Shown here piece after piece: positions 43,738 to 52,227 of a DNA stretch of 64,000 bases; position 1 is the first letter of the stretch, and each line of letters begins with the position of its first letter. Made by a program: the position numbers and the translations under genes. The DNA comes from Nocardia salmonicida NBRC 13393 (GTDB taxonomy: Bacteria; Actinomycetota; Actinomycetes; Mycobacteriales; Mycobacteriaceae). The stretch is from NCBI RefSeq assembly GCF_001613085.1, contig NZ_BDBR01000029.1, positions 1 through 64,000 of the forward strand, in the 5' to 3' direction. The notes beneath the pieces were generated by a model. That model searched no databases. It was not told where the DNA came from and saw nothing but the letters and a program-made list of their open reading frames with translations.

Positions 43738-44892
43738 GTGCGCGCCAGGGTAGTCCGCACCCGCACCCGCCGCCGCCTGCGAGCCGGCCTGTCCCAGCTC
43801 GCCTTCATGCTCGTCGGGCTCGGGATGGGACTGGTCGTCCCGAGAATCGACTCGGGACCGCGCGCGCCGAGCACCCAGGTGGCGGGCGCGCTGCTCTCGA
43901 TCGGGATCGGCCTACTCGGCGCGGTTGCCCTCATCTTCTCGATGCTTTTCCTGGTGGTGCAGTGGGTGGCCACCACTTTCACACCCCGGTTGATGATGTT
44001 CCGCGACGACCCGATCGTCTGGCGGACCTTCGGCTTCGCCCTCGGATTGGTCGCCTTCTGTGTGACCGCCGCCATCGCCATCGGCAGAAATCCCGAGGTA
44101 TCGGTATTCGTACCGATCTCGGCGATGCTGCTGTTGCTCTTGCTGATCGAGCAGTTGCGGACCCTGCAGTTGAGAGCCTTCTCCGCTATTCAATTGGCGC
44201 CCGCGCTCGGCACGATCGGCGACCGCGGGCGCATCGTGCTCGACGCCGTGTACACCGGGCACGACCTCGAATCGCAGTCCCTGCCGCCGTCACCGACGAC
44301 GATCGCCTGGCAGCGGCCCCCCGTGGTGCTGCAACGGGTCGACGTGACCCGGCTGATCGATGCCGCTACAGCCGCGAACGCGGTCATCGTCCTGCGTGCG
44401 ACTCCCGGCGCCACACTGCATCACGGCAGTCCCGTGGCGGACGTGCACGGCGGCGAACTGTCCGCCGCGACGGTGCTTCGAAGGCTCGTCGTCGGCGACG
44501 AACGGATTTTCGACCAGGATCCACTCCTCGCGTTTCGACTGCTGTCCGATATCGCGCTCCGTGCTCTGTCCCCGGCGGTGAACGACCCGGCGACTGCTGT
44601 ACAGGCCTTCGACGAATTGGAAGATCTGCTCGGCTGGGTGGCCGCGAGACGTCTGGAACCGACGCGCCACACCGACCACGACGGCGTCGAAAGACTCGTC
44701 GTTCATCGGCCCCGATGGGAGGAATTCCTGCGGACGAGCGTCGACGACATCGCGTTCGTCGTCAGCTCGCCGATGGTCGTCACAGGTCTGCGCGACGCGC
44801 TACGGCGAGTACGCGAGCGCGCCCTGCCCGAGCACACCGAACAGCTCGACAGGCGATTGGCTCTGCTCGACGACAAGGTGGCCGCGCTATGA
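43738..44892 (+). CDS. DUF2254 membrane protein
   Basis: The GTG at 43738 has AGGAG 8 bases upstream; the ORF extends further 5' without support. The 384-residue product has four hydrophobic segments (about 18-35, 45-75, 98-118, 125-142) and a soluble C-terminal half with RLLSDIALRALSPAVNDPATA and FDELEDLLGWVAAR, hallmarks of DUF2254. Function is unknown; the fold resembles ion-channel-like or regulatory membrane proteins only loosely. It ends within the convergent gene's stop at 44887. Confidence 0.88.
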   Translation: MRARVVRTRTRRRLRAGLSQLAFMLVGLGMGLVVPRIDSGPRAPSTQVAGALLSIGIGLLGAVALIFSMLFLVVQWVATTFTPRLMMFRDDPIVWRTFGFALGLVAFCVTAAIAIGRNPEVSVFVPISAMLLLLLLIEQLRTLQLRAFSAIQLAPALGTIGDRGRIVLDAVYTGHDLESQSLPPSPTTIAWQRPPVVLQRVDVTRLIDAATAANAVIVLRATPGATLHHGSPVADVHGGELSAATVLRRLVVGDERIFDQDPLLAFRLLSDIALRALSPAVNDPATAVQAFDELEDLLGWVAARRLEPTRHTDHDGVERLVVHRPRWEEFLRTSVDDIAFVVSSPMVVTGLRDALRRVRERALPEHTEQLDRRLALLDDKVAAL

Positions 44893-46206
44893 CCCGAAGC
44901 GAGCCGTTCGCCACAGCCGGGCCCAGTCGAAGGCCGCGGCGGCCGGACGCACTCCGGGTCGGTTCCTCGGTACTCGCACTCGCAATGCCGCCGGTCGGAT
45001 GGTGCACCGCACCGGAGTGTCGAGGAGCAAGGATTCGCCGTCGACGCCTGCCGGAATCTCGGGGGCGTCCGCGTCGACGGTCAGCTCGATCGCCGTTGCC
45101 TGCGCCAGGCCACGAAGGCGGGTTCGGCGCAGCAGACCGACCGCGTCCCTGGTGCTGGTGACCGACAGCGTGACCGCGCCGAGCACACCGCGATCGAGAC
45201 GGACACGACGGCTCAGTCCTGCCAGATCGTTGCTGCCGTACGGGTTGTTGCTCACCAGAATGGCCTGCGGTCCCTCCACCGTGATCTCACCGATCCGGGC
45301 GACCAGTCTCGGGCCGCTGTGCCCGTTGAGCAGATCGGGCAGCAGAGCCAGCACCGTCGCGGTCTTGTCATCTCGGTAAGCCGGACTGCGCACGATCTCC
45401 GCGTACACCCCGAACGAGGCGTTGTTGACGAAGGGACGCCCGTTGACGATGCCGAGGTCGACGCGCAACTCCACACCGTCGCGCAGCGCGTCGAGTGACC
45501 GGGTGGGATCGGCGCGATCGAGTCCGAGGTCCATGGCGAAGTGATTGCGGGTTCCGGCGCTGATCACCAGGAACGGCAGATCGTGTTCGACGGCCACCGC
45601 CGCGACCAGCGCCTGGGTCCCGTCGCCGCCCGCGACCCCGAGCAGATCGGCCCCCTCCGCCACCGCTCGTTGGGCCAATGCGGTGACATCGATTTCCTCC
45701 GGCCCTTCGAGGAGAACGACTCGGGCGCCCAACTCTTCGGCTTTGCGCACGAGGTCGAACTTCGACACTTTCCCGCCACCGGAGCGCGGATTCATGATCA
45801 GGAACGGACGCTGTGCCGGTGGAACGGAGTATTCGGGCATCGTCGTGTCCGCGCCGCTGCCGCGCAGGGCGATGCGAGCGGCGACGACGGTCAACAGCGC
45901 GAGCACGCCGCAGACCAGAACGACCCACAGCAGATTCGCCCGCACGAACGAGACCACGACGACGATCGGCGCGAGCAATGCGACGCCGAGAGCGATCCAC
46001 CGCAGTATTCCGAACCGGGTGACAAACGAGTAGAGCGCCGCCACCGCGACCACGACGCCGCCGGTGCCGACGATGAGCAGCGCCATGGCGCCGAGGACGC
46101 CCGCGGCGAGCACGGGCACCACCGCCGCCGCGGCGGCGCAGACGAACGCCAGCCGCGCCCACCAGCGTCGGGCGTGGCTACTACCGGTGGCGTCGGTGTT
46201 GGTCAT
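44887..46206 (-). CDS. Diacylglycerol kinase-catalytic-domain membrane protein (lipid kinase-like)
   Basis: The 439-residue protein has four N-terminal hydrophobic segments in residues 15-115. A DAGK catalytic domain follows (FLIMNPRSGGGKVSKFDLVRKA, LLGVAGGDGTQALVAAVAV, ISAGTRNHFAMDLGLD, VNNASFGVYAEIV). GGDGT is the nucleotide-binding hallmark. The family phosphorylates diacylglycerol, sphingoid bases or polyprenols. A long-chain-base-like substrate is worth noting because a PLP oxoamine synthase lies 2 kb away, but no operon links them. Confidence 0.9.
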   Translation of the reverse strand: MTNTDATGSSHARRWWARLAFVCAAAAAVVPVLAAGVLGAMALLIVGTGGVVVAVAALYSFVTRFGILRWIALGVALLAPIVVVVSFVRANLLWVVLVCGVLALLTVVAARIALRGSGADTTMPEYSVPPAQRPFLIMNPRSGGGKVSKFDLVRKAEELGARVVLLEGPEEIDVTALAQRAVAEGADLLGVAGGDGTQALVAAVAVEHDLPFLVISAGTRNHFAMDLGLDRADPTRSLDALRDGVELRVDLGIVNGRPFVNNASFGVYAEIVRSPAYRDDKTATVLALLPDLLNGHSGPRLVARIGEITVEGPQAILVSNNPYGSNDLAGLSRRVRLDRGVLGAVTLSVTSTRDAVGLLRRTRLRGLAQATAIELTVDADAPEIPAGVDGESLLLDTPVRCTIRPAALRVRVPRNRPGVRPAAAAFDWARLWRTARFGS

Positions 46207-46215
46207 GGAGGCGGA

Positions 46216-46581
46216 TCACTTGGCGGTCGTTTTGCGCGCCCTGGGGCGGCGCGCGGTCTTGGCCGGTGGCGACTTCGGTGCCGCCGACTTCGTTACCGAC
46301 TTCGGTGCCGACTTCGGTGCCGACTTCGGTGCCGCGGCGGCCGATGCGGTGGCGGGATCGTCACGCCAGCTGATCTCGATTTCGATTTCGGTCTCGTCGC
46401 CGTCGACTTCGATCTCGAATTCCCATCGAACCCGGTCGGCGACAACGATCTCGATCGAGTCGCCACCGGTCTCGAATTCCACTTCGGAACCGTGGGCGAT
46501 AGCTCGGCCGATCGTGATGAGCCGCTCGCCTACCTCTTTGCGGGAGAGCTCGGATTTCCTCTTGATCTCCAACTTCGGCAC
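46216..46581 (-). CDS. amphi-Trp domain protein with Lys/Ala/Pro-rich tail
   Basis: The 121-residue product has an N-terminal amphi-Trp domain (residues 1-72; SELSRKEVGERLITIGRAI, then alternating strands ending EIEISWRDD). Its C-terminus is a low-complexity basic tail built on APKS repeats, like histone H1 or mycobacterial Lsr2/HupB tails. The small domain's function is unknown. The tail suggests binding to DNA or polyphosphate. It is 9 bases upstream of the lipid-kinase gene on the same strand. Confidence 0.85.
   Translation of the reverse strand: MPKLEIKRKSELSRKEVGERLITIGRAIAHGSEVEFETGGDSIEIVVADRVRWEFEIEVDGDETEIEIEISWRDDPATASAAAAPKSAPKSAPKSVTKSAAPKSPPAKTARRPRARKTTAK
46271..46333. repeat. 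Tandem 12-bp repeat encoding APKS units
   Basis: The unit GACTTCGGTGCC occurs at 46271, 46298, 46310 and 46322, with a variant at 46286. On the minus strand it encodes the APKS tetrapeptides of the amphi-Trp protein tail. Near-identity of the last three copies suggests recent slippage. Confidence 0.8.
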
Positions 46582-46685
46582 GGCAACTCCTGACTGGATT
46601 CAGCGTGGATGTCTACTCACGCTAGCCGCGTCGGCGAGTCGGACGGATCACCCTTTTCGGATGAGCTGCGCCTGCCACCGGACGC

Positions 46686-48320
46686 TCAACCTGCCCGGTC
46701 GATGCGGGACACGCAGAATCCGTCGGCGGCATGGTCGAGAGTGAGGTCGACCGCTGACGTCACACCGTCGGCGCTGGTCACCGGCGCACTGACGGTCACG
46801 ACCGAGCCCGTGGAACCACGGATCGTGAGTACCTTGTCCTCGAAGCGCCGCACTCCGGACAGGGTGTCGCCCGGCTGCGCGCCGTCGCACAGCAGCGGGT
46901 AGTCCGGTTCTATGTCGGCCGGGTTCACGGGGTCACCGACGACCCGGCTCAGATAGCGCTCGGCGGTATAGCGCGCTTGCTCCTCGGTGAGCCGGGTCGC
47001 CGATCGGTCGCTGACGATCGGGCAGCCGTAGCCGGACCGCAACTCGCTGGGACGCAAGCTGACGTGAAGCGCGTCGTTCTCCCAATACGGTCCGAACTGG
47101 CCGAGGACGCCGGGCCGACGCACAGCATCAACGATCTGCTCGACGTCGCCGTACATCCCGGGAATCTCGGCGGGCGACTGGGTCCAGCACTTACGGATCA
47201 GCGCGCTCATATCCCCGGCGAGAACATCGTCGAGCCAGGGACGCAGAACCGTCGCCGCCTTCGGACTGCCCGGGACCGCACCGATCTGTGCGACCGGCGA
47301 GGTCATCGGCGCGTCCGATCCACCCCGATCCTCGGCGGTGAGCACAGCGAACGCGGTCACCCCGGCCACCACCACCGCGCCGCTCACTCCGAGCAGGACT
47401 TTCCTCGTCAGCGATGTGCCGGAAGCACGCGAGAGTCGCGTTTCTCGCTGCAGCACAGCGGTATCCCCCACCACCGGCCTGCTGGTGAGGGCTGCGATCG
47501 CCGCTGCGGCGAGCTCCCCGCAGCCGGCGTACCGGTCGTCCGGGTTCTTCGCCATCGCCCGCGCGATCACCGCGTCCATGGCCTGCGGCAGCGCCGGATT
47601 ACCGGCCGACGGGCGCGGCGGCGGCTCGATCAGATGCGCGCTGATCAACGCGGCCGGACTCTCCCGCTGGAACGGAACGAAACCGGTGAGCAGCTCGTAG
47701 AGGGTGCCGCCGAGGGCGTACACATCGGTACGCACATCGAGCGGATGCCCCTCCAGCTGTTCGGGCGCGGCGTACGCGAGCGTGCCGAGCACCGATCCCG
47801 CGGAGGTGAGACTGGTCGTCTCCCCCATACTTCGAGCGATCCCGAAATCGGTGACCAGTACCTCGTCGGTACCGTCATCGGCGCGCGCGATCAGTAGGTT
47901 CGCCGGTTTGATGTCGCGATGCAGCAGTCCCTGCCGATGCGCGTAGTCCAGTCCCGCGGCCGCCTCGGCGACGATGCGAACCGCCCGTTCCGGCGTGAGC
48001 ACCGACAACCCGTGCCGTAGCAGCTGCGCAGCGTCGAGCCCGTCCACGAACTGCATCGCGATCCACAACCGGTCACCATCGACCCCCCGATCGAAGATCT
48101 GCACAACATTCGGATGCCGCAGCCGCGCAGCCAGATCGGCCTCACGCTCGAACCGTGCCCGAAACGTCGGCTCCACCGCCAGCCGCGCGTCGAGCACCTT
48201 CAGCGCGTCCTTGCGCGGCAGCCGCGGATGCTGGGCCAGATACACCGCTCCCATCCCCCCACCGCCGACCCTGCGCTCGATGCGATACCCCGCGAGGATC
48301 GCCCCAGGCCCGAACTCCAT
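46686..48320 (-). CDS. Transmembrane Ser/Thr protein kinase, PknH-like
   Basis: The ATG at 48320 follows GGAG by 5 bases; a GTG one codon upstream is an alternative. The kinase domain (about 8-275) has VGGGGMGAVYLAQH, the catalytic Lys in ALKVL, HRDIKPANLL, DFGIARSMG and the activation-loop TSLTSAGSVLGT. A single helix lies near 308-328 (VLLGVSGAVVVAGVTAFAVL). The roughly 215-residue extracytoplasmic domain contains four cysteines, consistent with two disulfides. The signal is unknown. Confidence 0.93.
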   Translation of the reverse strand: MEFGPGAILAGYRIERRVGGGGMGAVYLAQHPRLPRKDALKVLDARLAVEPTFRARFEREADLAARLRHPNVVQIFDRGVDGDRLWIAMQFVDGLDAAQLLRHGLSVLTPERAVRIVAEAAAGLDYAHRQGLLHRDIKPANLLIARADDGTDEVLVTDFGIARSMGETTSLTSAGSVLGTLAYAAPEQLEGHPLDVRTDVYALGGTLYELLTGFVPFQRESPAALISAHLIEPPPRPSAGNPALPQAMDAVIARAMAKNPDDRYAGCGELAAAAIAALTSRPVVGDTAVLQRETRLSRASGTSLTRKVLLGVSGAVVVAGVTAFAVLTAEDRGGSDAPMTSPVAQIGAVPGSPKAATVLRPWLDDVLAGDMSALIRKCWTQSPAEIPGMYGDVEQIVDAVRRPGVLGQFGPYWENDALHVSLRPSELRSGYGCPIVSDRSATRLTEEQARYTAERYLSRVVGDPVNPADIEPDYPLLCDGAQPGDTLSGVRRFEDKVLTIRGSTGSVVTVSAPVTSADGVTSAVDLTLDHAADGFCVSRIDRAG

Positions 48321-48797
48321 CACCGCTCCTTCGCGTCACGACCACCCACGTGACTGCGATCAGGCTATCCGCCGAGGCCCACGACTGCCGGAAGTCGGAT
48401 TCGCCTGCGCCGGTTCAGCGATGACGGCGTGGTACGTGAACTCACCTACTCGGGTGAAAGCATCAGATCTCGAAGGCGCGAGTCTTTTCTGCTGCGCGGG
48501 CTTCGAGCCGTCTGCTGTGTCCGCTGCGGCGAAGATCAAGCAGGGTCTGGCTCGAACACCATCCAGGCGGAGGTAACCGAAGGTCGCCGTATGCCTACCG
48601 CAGTGCGCTCCCTGCAGCCGAAGCTGGTAGGGCTGATCCCCACCGCGCTGTTCGGGTTTCCTTCGCACTTTTGCTTCTCGCGTAATCGCGCCGCAGCGTC
48701 TGGCACGCATCGCTCATTGGCTCAACAACCGATCCGGTAAACCGGGAGGATCACCTCCGGCTACGCGGTGAGGCCGAGAACGCGGCGTAGCGGCCGG
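48321..48797. other. Gene-poor stretch with no recognisable gene
   Basis: About 480 bases after the kinase start hold several short ORFs on both strands, but none shows a good ribosome site with sensible composition. A 51-codon plus-strand frame beginning MTAWYVNSPTRVKASDLEGA near 48421 is the most protein-like and ends in an Arg-rich run typical of non-coding sequence. Base composition is a little less GC-rich than the neighbours. I see no promoter or repeat of note. Confidence 0.5.
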
Positions 48798-48953
48798 TCA
48801 GGTGAGGTCTGGGTCTTCGACAGCCGCCAGGAAGGTCGGCAGGTGGTTGCCAGGGACCGTCTCGACGGGGTCCGTACTGACGTCGCTGTGATTCTGGGCG
48901 CTGAACAATGACACCGGTGCGGTGCCGACAACGTTCAGGTGCGGGTCGGTCAT
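48798..48953 (-). CDS. Short 51-residue peptide of unknown function
   Basis: An ORF starts at the ATG at 48953, preceded by GGGGGA 7 bases upstream. The product begins MTDPHLNVVGTAPVSLFSAQ and ends THLP-like NHLPTFLAAVEDPDLT. It is acidic, rich in Ser, Thr, Asp and His, has no Cys and no membrane helix. Composition and ribosome site are better than for chance ORFs nearby. It resembles the size of a RiPP precursor or a small regulatory protein, but no modification enzyme is adjacent, so that is only a thought. Confidence 0.4.
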   Translation of the reverse strand: MTDPHLNVVGTAPVSLFSAQNHSDVSTDPVETVPGNHLPTFLAAVEDPDLT

Positions 48954-49434
48954 AGCTATTCCCCCGTGTATCGGTTTGTCTGAGCTGTAGTTTCGCCGAG
49001 CCTAGTGGAGGGACTCCCGCGCAGTTGACATCCACCGACCACGCAGCCGCAACTCGCCTACTCGCGGACTACCGCCGAGTGGCCGGATCACCGACACGAT
49101 CGCCGAAATCGGCAACCGCCTGCAGAACTCCCCCGAGGCCATCACAGTGGCTCACCGAACTCGAAACCCGGTGACCAGGCCCCGAGACCCAAGGCCGGGA
49201 GCTCGCGCGACTCTGCCTGGTAAATGCACTGAACCGCAAGGAATCTCGCAAACCACTGCGATCCCGACACTGGTCAGCCAGTTCGGCCAGGAGGCGTGCG
49301 GAAACGGTTCGAGCCGTTCCTGATGTCGAAGTTCTCTTGACATCGGCGCAATGCGGAGAGGATCATCCGCTACGACAAAAGCTGGTCGCTTCGCGCTCGA
49401 CCGGCTACCAGATCCGACATCTGCCCGAGTGAGC
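48954..49434. other. Gene-poor stretch with possible coding remnants
   Basis: No intact gene is visible. Short protein-like segments occur on the plus strand, such as RELARLCLVNALNRKESRKP near 49197-49256 and CGEDHPLRQKLVASRSTGYQ near 49350-49409. Neither has a start codon with a ribosome site, and frames are interrupted. They look like eroded coding sequence, but I cannot name a parent family. Confidence 0.35.
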
Positions 49435-49680
49435 TCAGCGGCGCAGCTGGTTGTGCGGGATCAGCACCGTGGTGCGCTCGTCGATCGGCTCCATCGGCTC
49501 CAGCTTCGGCTGGGTGCTCAACTTGTCCGACAGCTTCTGCCGGCTCACCGATACCAGCTTCCTGGTCACCGGACTACCCGCGACCGCTCGCGAGGCCGCA
49601 GTGATCTGTTCGTAGCGCGCCCGACCGGCCTTCGTGCCAAGCACATAACCGGCCGCTACGCCGATGATCAACCGCAGCAT
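49435..49680 (-). CDS. Small conserved membrane-associated protein (81 residues)
   Basis: The ATG at 49680 has a CAGGAG site close by. The product opens with a glycine-containing hydrophobic helix (MLRLIIGVAAGYVLGTKAGR) followed by YEQITAASRAVAGSP and a basic, extended tail. The GYVLGxKAGRxRYE pattern is a common actinobacterial small protein related in style to YtxH-type proteins. Function is unknown. It lies upstream of tRNA-Asn on the opposite strand. Confidence 0.75.
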   Translation of the reverse strand: MLRLIIGVAAGYVLGTKAGRARYEQITAASRAVAGSPVTRKLVSVSRQKLSDKLSTQPKLEPMEPIDERTTVLIPHNQLRR

Positions 49681-49890
49681 CTCCTGGAGCTCCTCCCACG
49701 TCTGTGTGCGGGTCCATCCTGCCCCAGCCGCCCCACCCCTGTCGATCCGGCCACCGTTCGACAGCACATCGTTATACGCCGCATGTCCGCAGGTAGCGCC
49801 CCGATTTGGGTTCCCGCGACACGATGCGCTAAAGTTTCATCTCGGTCAGCCCGCCAAGGCAGACTGCCTGAGTCTAACCACCCAGGGCAA

Positions 49891-49963
49891 TCCCCTATAG
49901 CTCAATTGGCAGAGCAGCCGACTGTTAATCGGCAGGTTTCTGGTTCGAGTCCAGATGGGGGAG
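49891..49963 (+). tRNA. tRNA-Asn (GUU)
   Basis: The sequence forms acceptor stem TCCCCTA/TGGGGGA (one G-U pair), D-arm (AGCTCAATTGGCAGAGC), anticodon stem CCGA/TCGG with loop carrying GTT, and T-arm (GGTTCGAGTCC). Discriminator G is at 49963 and CCA is not encoded. In mycobacteria a tRNA-Asn lies near dnaG, as here. The toxin module lies between them. Confidence 0.95.
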
Positions 49964-49968
49964 CATAA

Positions 49969-50006
49969 AAAAGTCCTCTACCAGCGCAAGCAGGTGGAGG
50001 ACTTTT
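49969..50006 (+). terminator. Terminator after tRNA-Asn
   Basis: AAAAGTCCTC (49969-49978) pairs with GAGGACTTTT (49997-50006). The 10-bp stem ends in a T run and lies 5 bases after the tRNA, giving a convincing intrinsic terminator. Confidence 0.8.
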
Positions 50007-50408
50007 CGGTTGCCTGGGGACAGCCGCCCATATCGACTACTTTCCGACTAAAACGCGGACTACTTTCCCCGCCACGAACTGGTCAAGAGCACCCGCGGCG
50101 GGCGCATAGCGCCCAAAGCAGGCAATCGGAACTCTGACCAGCTCACCACAGCATCGACCCCGAGCAGTGGACGAGGTGGACGAGCCGTGGGTTGCTGAAC
50201 GAAATTCACCAGCTCGCCGACTCCGATATCGCACTGCCGAACGAGCTTCGCTCGATTGCCTCATAAGGCCCTGGCTACCCGAGTCGACGGTCACCAAGCC
50301 GTCACCAGTCCACCCGAACCCGAAGCTTGGGCCCCGATCACCAAGCCGCTCAACAGGTGCGACGAATTGCCGAACGGAATTCAGCGGTAGATCCATACGC
50401 TTGACCTC
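50007..50408. other. Gene-poor stretch with short coding remnants downstream of tRNA-Asn
   Basis: No intact gene is visible. A plus-strand frame at 50138-50266 reads SIDPEQWTRWTSRGLLNEIH and QLADSDIALPNELRSIAS to a stop but has no start codon. A second at about 50280-50385 reads VTSPPEPEAWAPITKPLNRC and DELPNGIQR to a stop. Both are more protein-like than background and may be pieces of degraded genes. Confidence 0.35.
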
Positions 50409-50582
50409 ATGTACAAGGTGATTCGAGTCCGCGAAAACAGATCGTCGATGCCTGGCCCGGTAGAACTAGGCGCAGCCTCAGCGGTGATGAATGAGATGGC
50501 CTCGGCGGGGTGGAGCCTGCACTCGGTTGCCGTGCATGAGGAATCGAGGGTCACCGATCTCTACCTGACATTCGTGATGTGA
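50409..50582 (+). CDS. DUF4177-like small protein (57 residues)
   Basis: The ORF begins MYKVIRVRENRSSMPGPVEL and continues AASAVMNEMASAGWSLHSVA before ending LYLTFVM. The KVIxV... LNxMAxxGWxLHSVA pattern is that of DUF4177, a small beta-alpha-beta protein of unknown function. The start lacks a strong ribosome site. The gene is too short for usual ORF cut-offs but the family match is persuasive. Confidence 0.7.
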   Translation: MYKVIRVRENRSSMPGPVELGAASAVMNEMASAGWSLHSVAVHEESRVTDLYLTFVM

Positions 50583-50797
50583 GCGGTATCGCGGCCGGTG
50601 GATTGGGCCTCGAGGGTCCCGGTGGCCGATGCCTGCCCCAGCGCCGTATGCGGGCGGGCAGTGTTGCTCCAGGCGAAAGACCGACGAGCTCCAGCGCGGC
50701 ACGGCGGCGCATTCGCACCACGGCGTCGTGCATCCGGACGCCGCAGTGGAAAGAGCGGTTCTACAAAACCGGACAGGTACAGATAGCGTCGGGAGCC

Positions 50798-52039
50798 GTG
50801 TCACCGGAAAATGTAGCGCGGTCCAGCCGTATCACCGCAGCCGTTCGGGTGGTGGCAGGTCTGCTCGTGCTCGCGTCGATCGTCGAGGTGATGCGGCGCG
50901 TATCGAACCCCTACCCTCTGGTGGCGCCGCTGTTGTCCAACGATGTCTACGAGGTACACGTCGACTTCGACACCTTCTGGAACTCAGCCGTGGCCCTCAC
51001 CCACGGCACCGACATCTACGAGACCCCGGCGAAGCTGAGCAATCTCAACCCGCCGCTGGTTTCGATGCTGCTCACGCCCTTCGCCGCGCTGGATGTGGTC
51101 ACGGCCTACCGCGTCTTCGCGGTGCTGACACTGCTCATGATGGTGGGCGCGGTGTTGGCGGTGTGCTGGGAACTGTGGCTGCGCCCGGCTGTCACTGCGC
51201 TGGCCACGCTGGCTGTGCTCGCGTCGTCGCCGCTGTACGGAACGCTGATGCTCGGCCAGATCTACCCGCTGCTGTTGGTCGGGCTCGTTGCCGGGTGGAT
51301 CGCGCAGCGGCGGGGGCGGCCGGTGCTCGCGTCCGTCCTGTTCGGCATCGTGGTGGCGCTCAAACCGTCGCTGGCACCGATATTGCTGCTCGCGGCCGTG
51401 CAGCGGAAGTGGTTGCCGTTCAAGGCCGGAATCGTCGGCGCGGCTGTCGCCTCGCTGGTCGGGGTGCTCGTCGCCGGACCATCGAGCGCGGAGGGCTGGC
51501 TGCGCATCGCCTTCTCCGCGCCGGTGCCGGGCTGGGTGGACAACGCATCGCTGCCGGGGCTCGCGGTGCGCTTCGGACTGCCCTCCGAGATCGGGACGGC
51601 ACTCGGGCTGGCGGTGCTGGCAGGCACGCTGTGGTGGTGTGGGCGTCACCGCGACCGCATCGACCCGGGCGGCACCGCTTTGTGGGCGGTACTCGCCGCA
51701 GCCCTGCTGTTCTCGCCCATCGCGTGGCACAACTACCTGATGCTGCTGTGGCCGGGCGTGCTCGTGCTGATCACGCTGGGCCGCGGCGAGATCACCGCCA
51801 TGGCACTCGCGGTGCCGGTCTTCCCGGTGTCCTTCACCGTGGAATTGCCGCCCCACAGCAGCGTCACCGCCGCCGTGGCACGGTCGTTCTACTGCGCTGT
51901 CCTCGTGGGCTATTGGGTGTTTCTGGTGCGCGGAGCGACATTGTCCGCGCCGGGCTCCTCCGGGTCGTCCGGCACGGCCACGAGCAAGCCACCGGCGGCC
52001 GCGACGTGCCCCACGCACGTTGCCGCCTCCGAGCCCTGA
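50798..52039 (+). CDS. Glycosyltransferase family 87 (DUF2029) membrane protein
   Basis: The GTG at 50798 follows GGGAG; the longer ORF upstream reads as non-coding. The 413-residue protein has about ten hydrophobic segments. It shows the catalytic-region pattern VDFDTFWNSAVALTHGTDIY and NPPLVSMLLTPFAAL, then GQIYPLLLVGL and LKPSLAPILLLA, typical of polyprenyl-phosphate-dependent mannosyl/arabinosyl-transferases. It is expected to act on the outer face of the membrane in glycan or lipoglycan synthesis. Confidence 0.88.
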   Translation: MSPENVARSSRITAAVRVVAGLLVLASIVEVMRRVSNPYPLVAPLLSNDVYEVHVDFDTFWNSAVALTHGTDIYETPAKLSNLNPPLVSMLLTPFAALDVVTAYRVFAVLTLLMMVGAVLAVCWELWLRPAVTALATLAVLASSPLYGTLMLGQIYPLLLVGLVAGWIAQRRGRPVLASVLFGIVVALKPSLAPILLLAAVQRKWLPFKAGIVGAAVASLVGVLVAGPSSAEGWLRIAFSAPVPGWVDNASLPGLAVRFGLPSEIGTALGLAVLAGTLWWCGRHRDRIDPGGTALWAVLAAALLFSPIAWHNYLMLLWPGVLVLITLGRGEITAMALAVPVFPVSFTVELPPHSSVTAAVARSFYCAVLVGYWVFLVRGATLSAPGSSGSSGTATSKPPAAATCPTHVAASEP

Positions 52040-52227
52040 CCGTTCACGCCGCCGCCACTCGTCCGTTCGCCGCTCCAACCCAGAATAGGACCTTGTCCCC
52101 CGCTGCCCCGGAACACTGGACCGTCGAAATGTCCGCGACAGCGTTGCCGAAGGTCTTAGCGTGATCCACGCGAACTTCTCACCTCGAGCTTGCTGGGCCC
52201 ACCCGACTGTGTCATCGCACAGCCGGG

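Noticed and set aside
48429..48740. 103-residue ORF in the gap after the kinase gene
   Set aside because: Arg/Ser/Cys-rich composition without motif or ribosome site. Two other frames in the same stretch look equally non-committal.
50579..50797. N-terminal extension of the GT87 protein
   Set aside because: The 73 extra residues are Arg/Pro/Ser-rich with no hydrophobic character, while a GTG with GGGAG at 50798 starts just before the first membrane segment.
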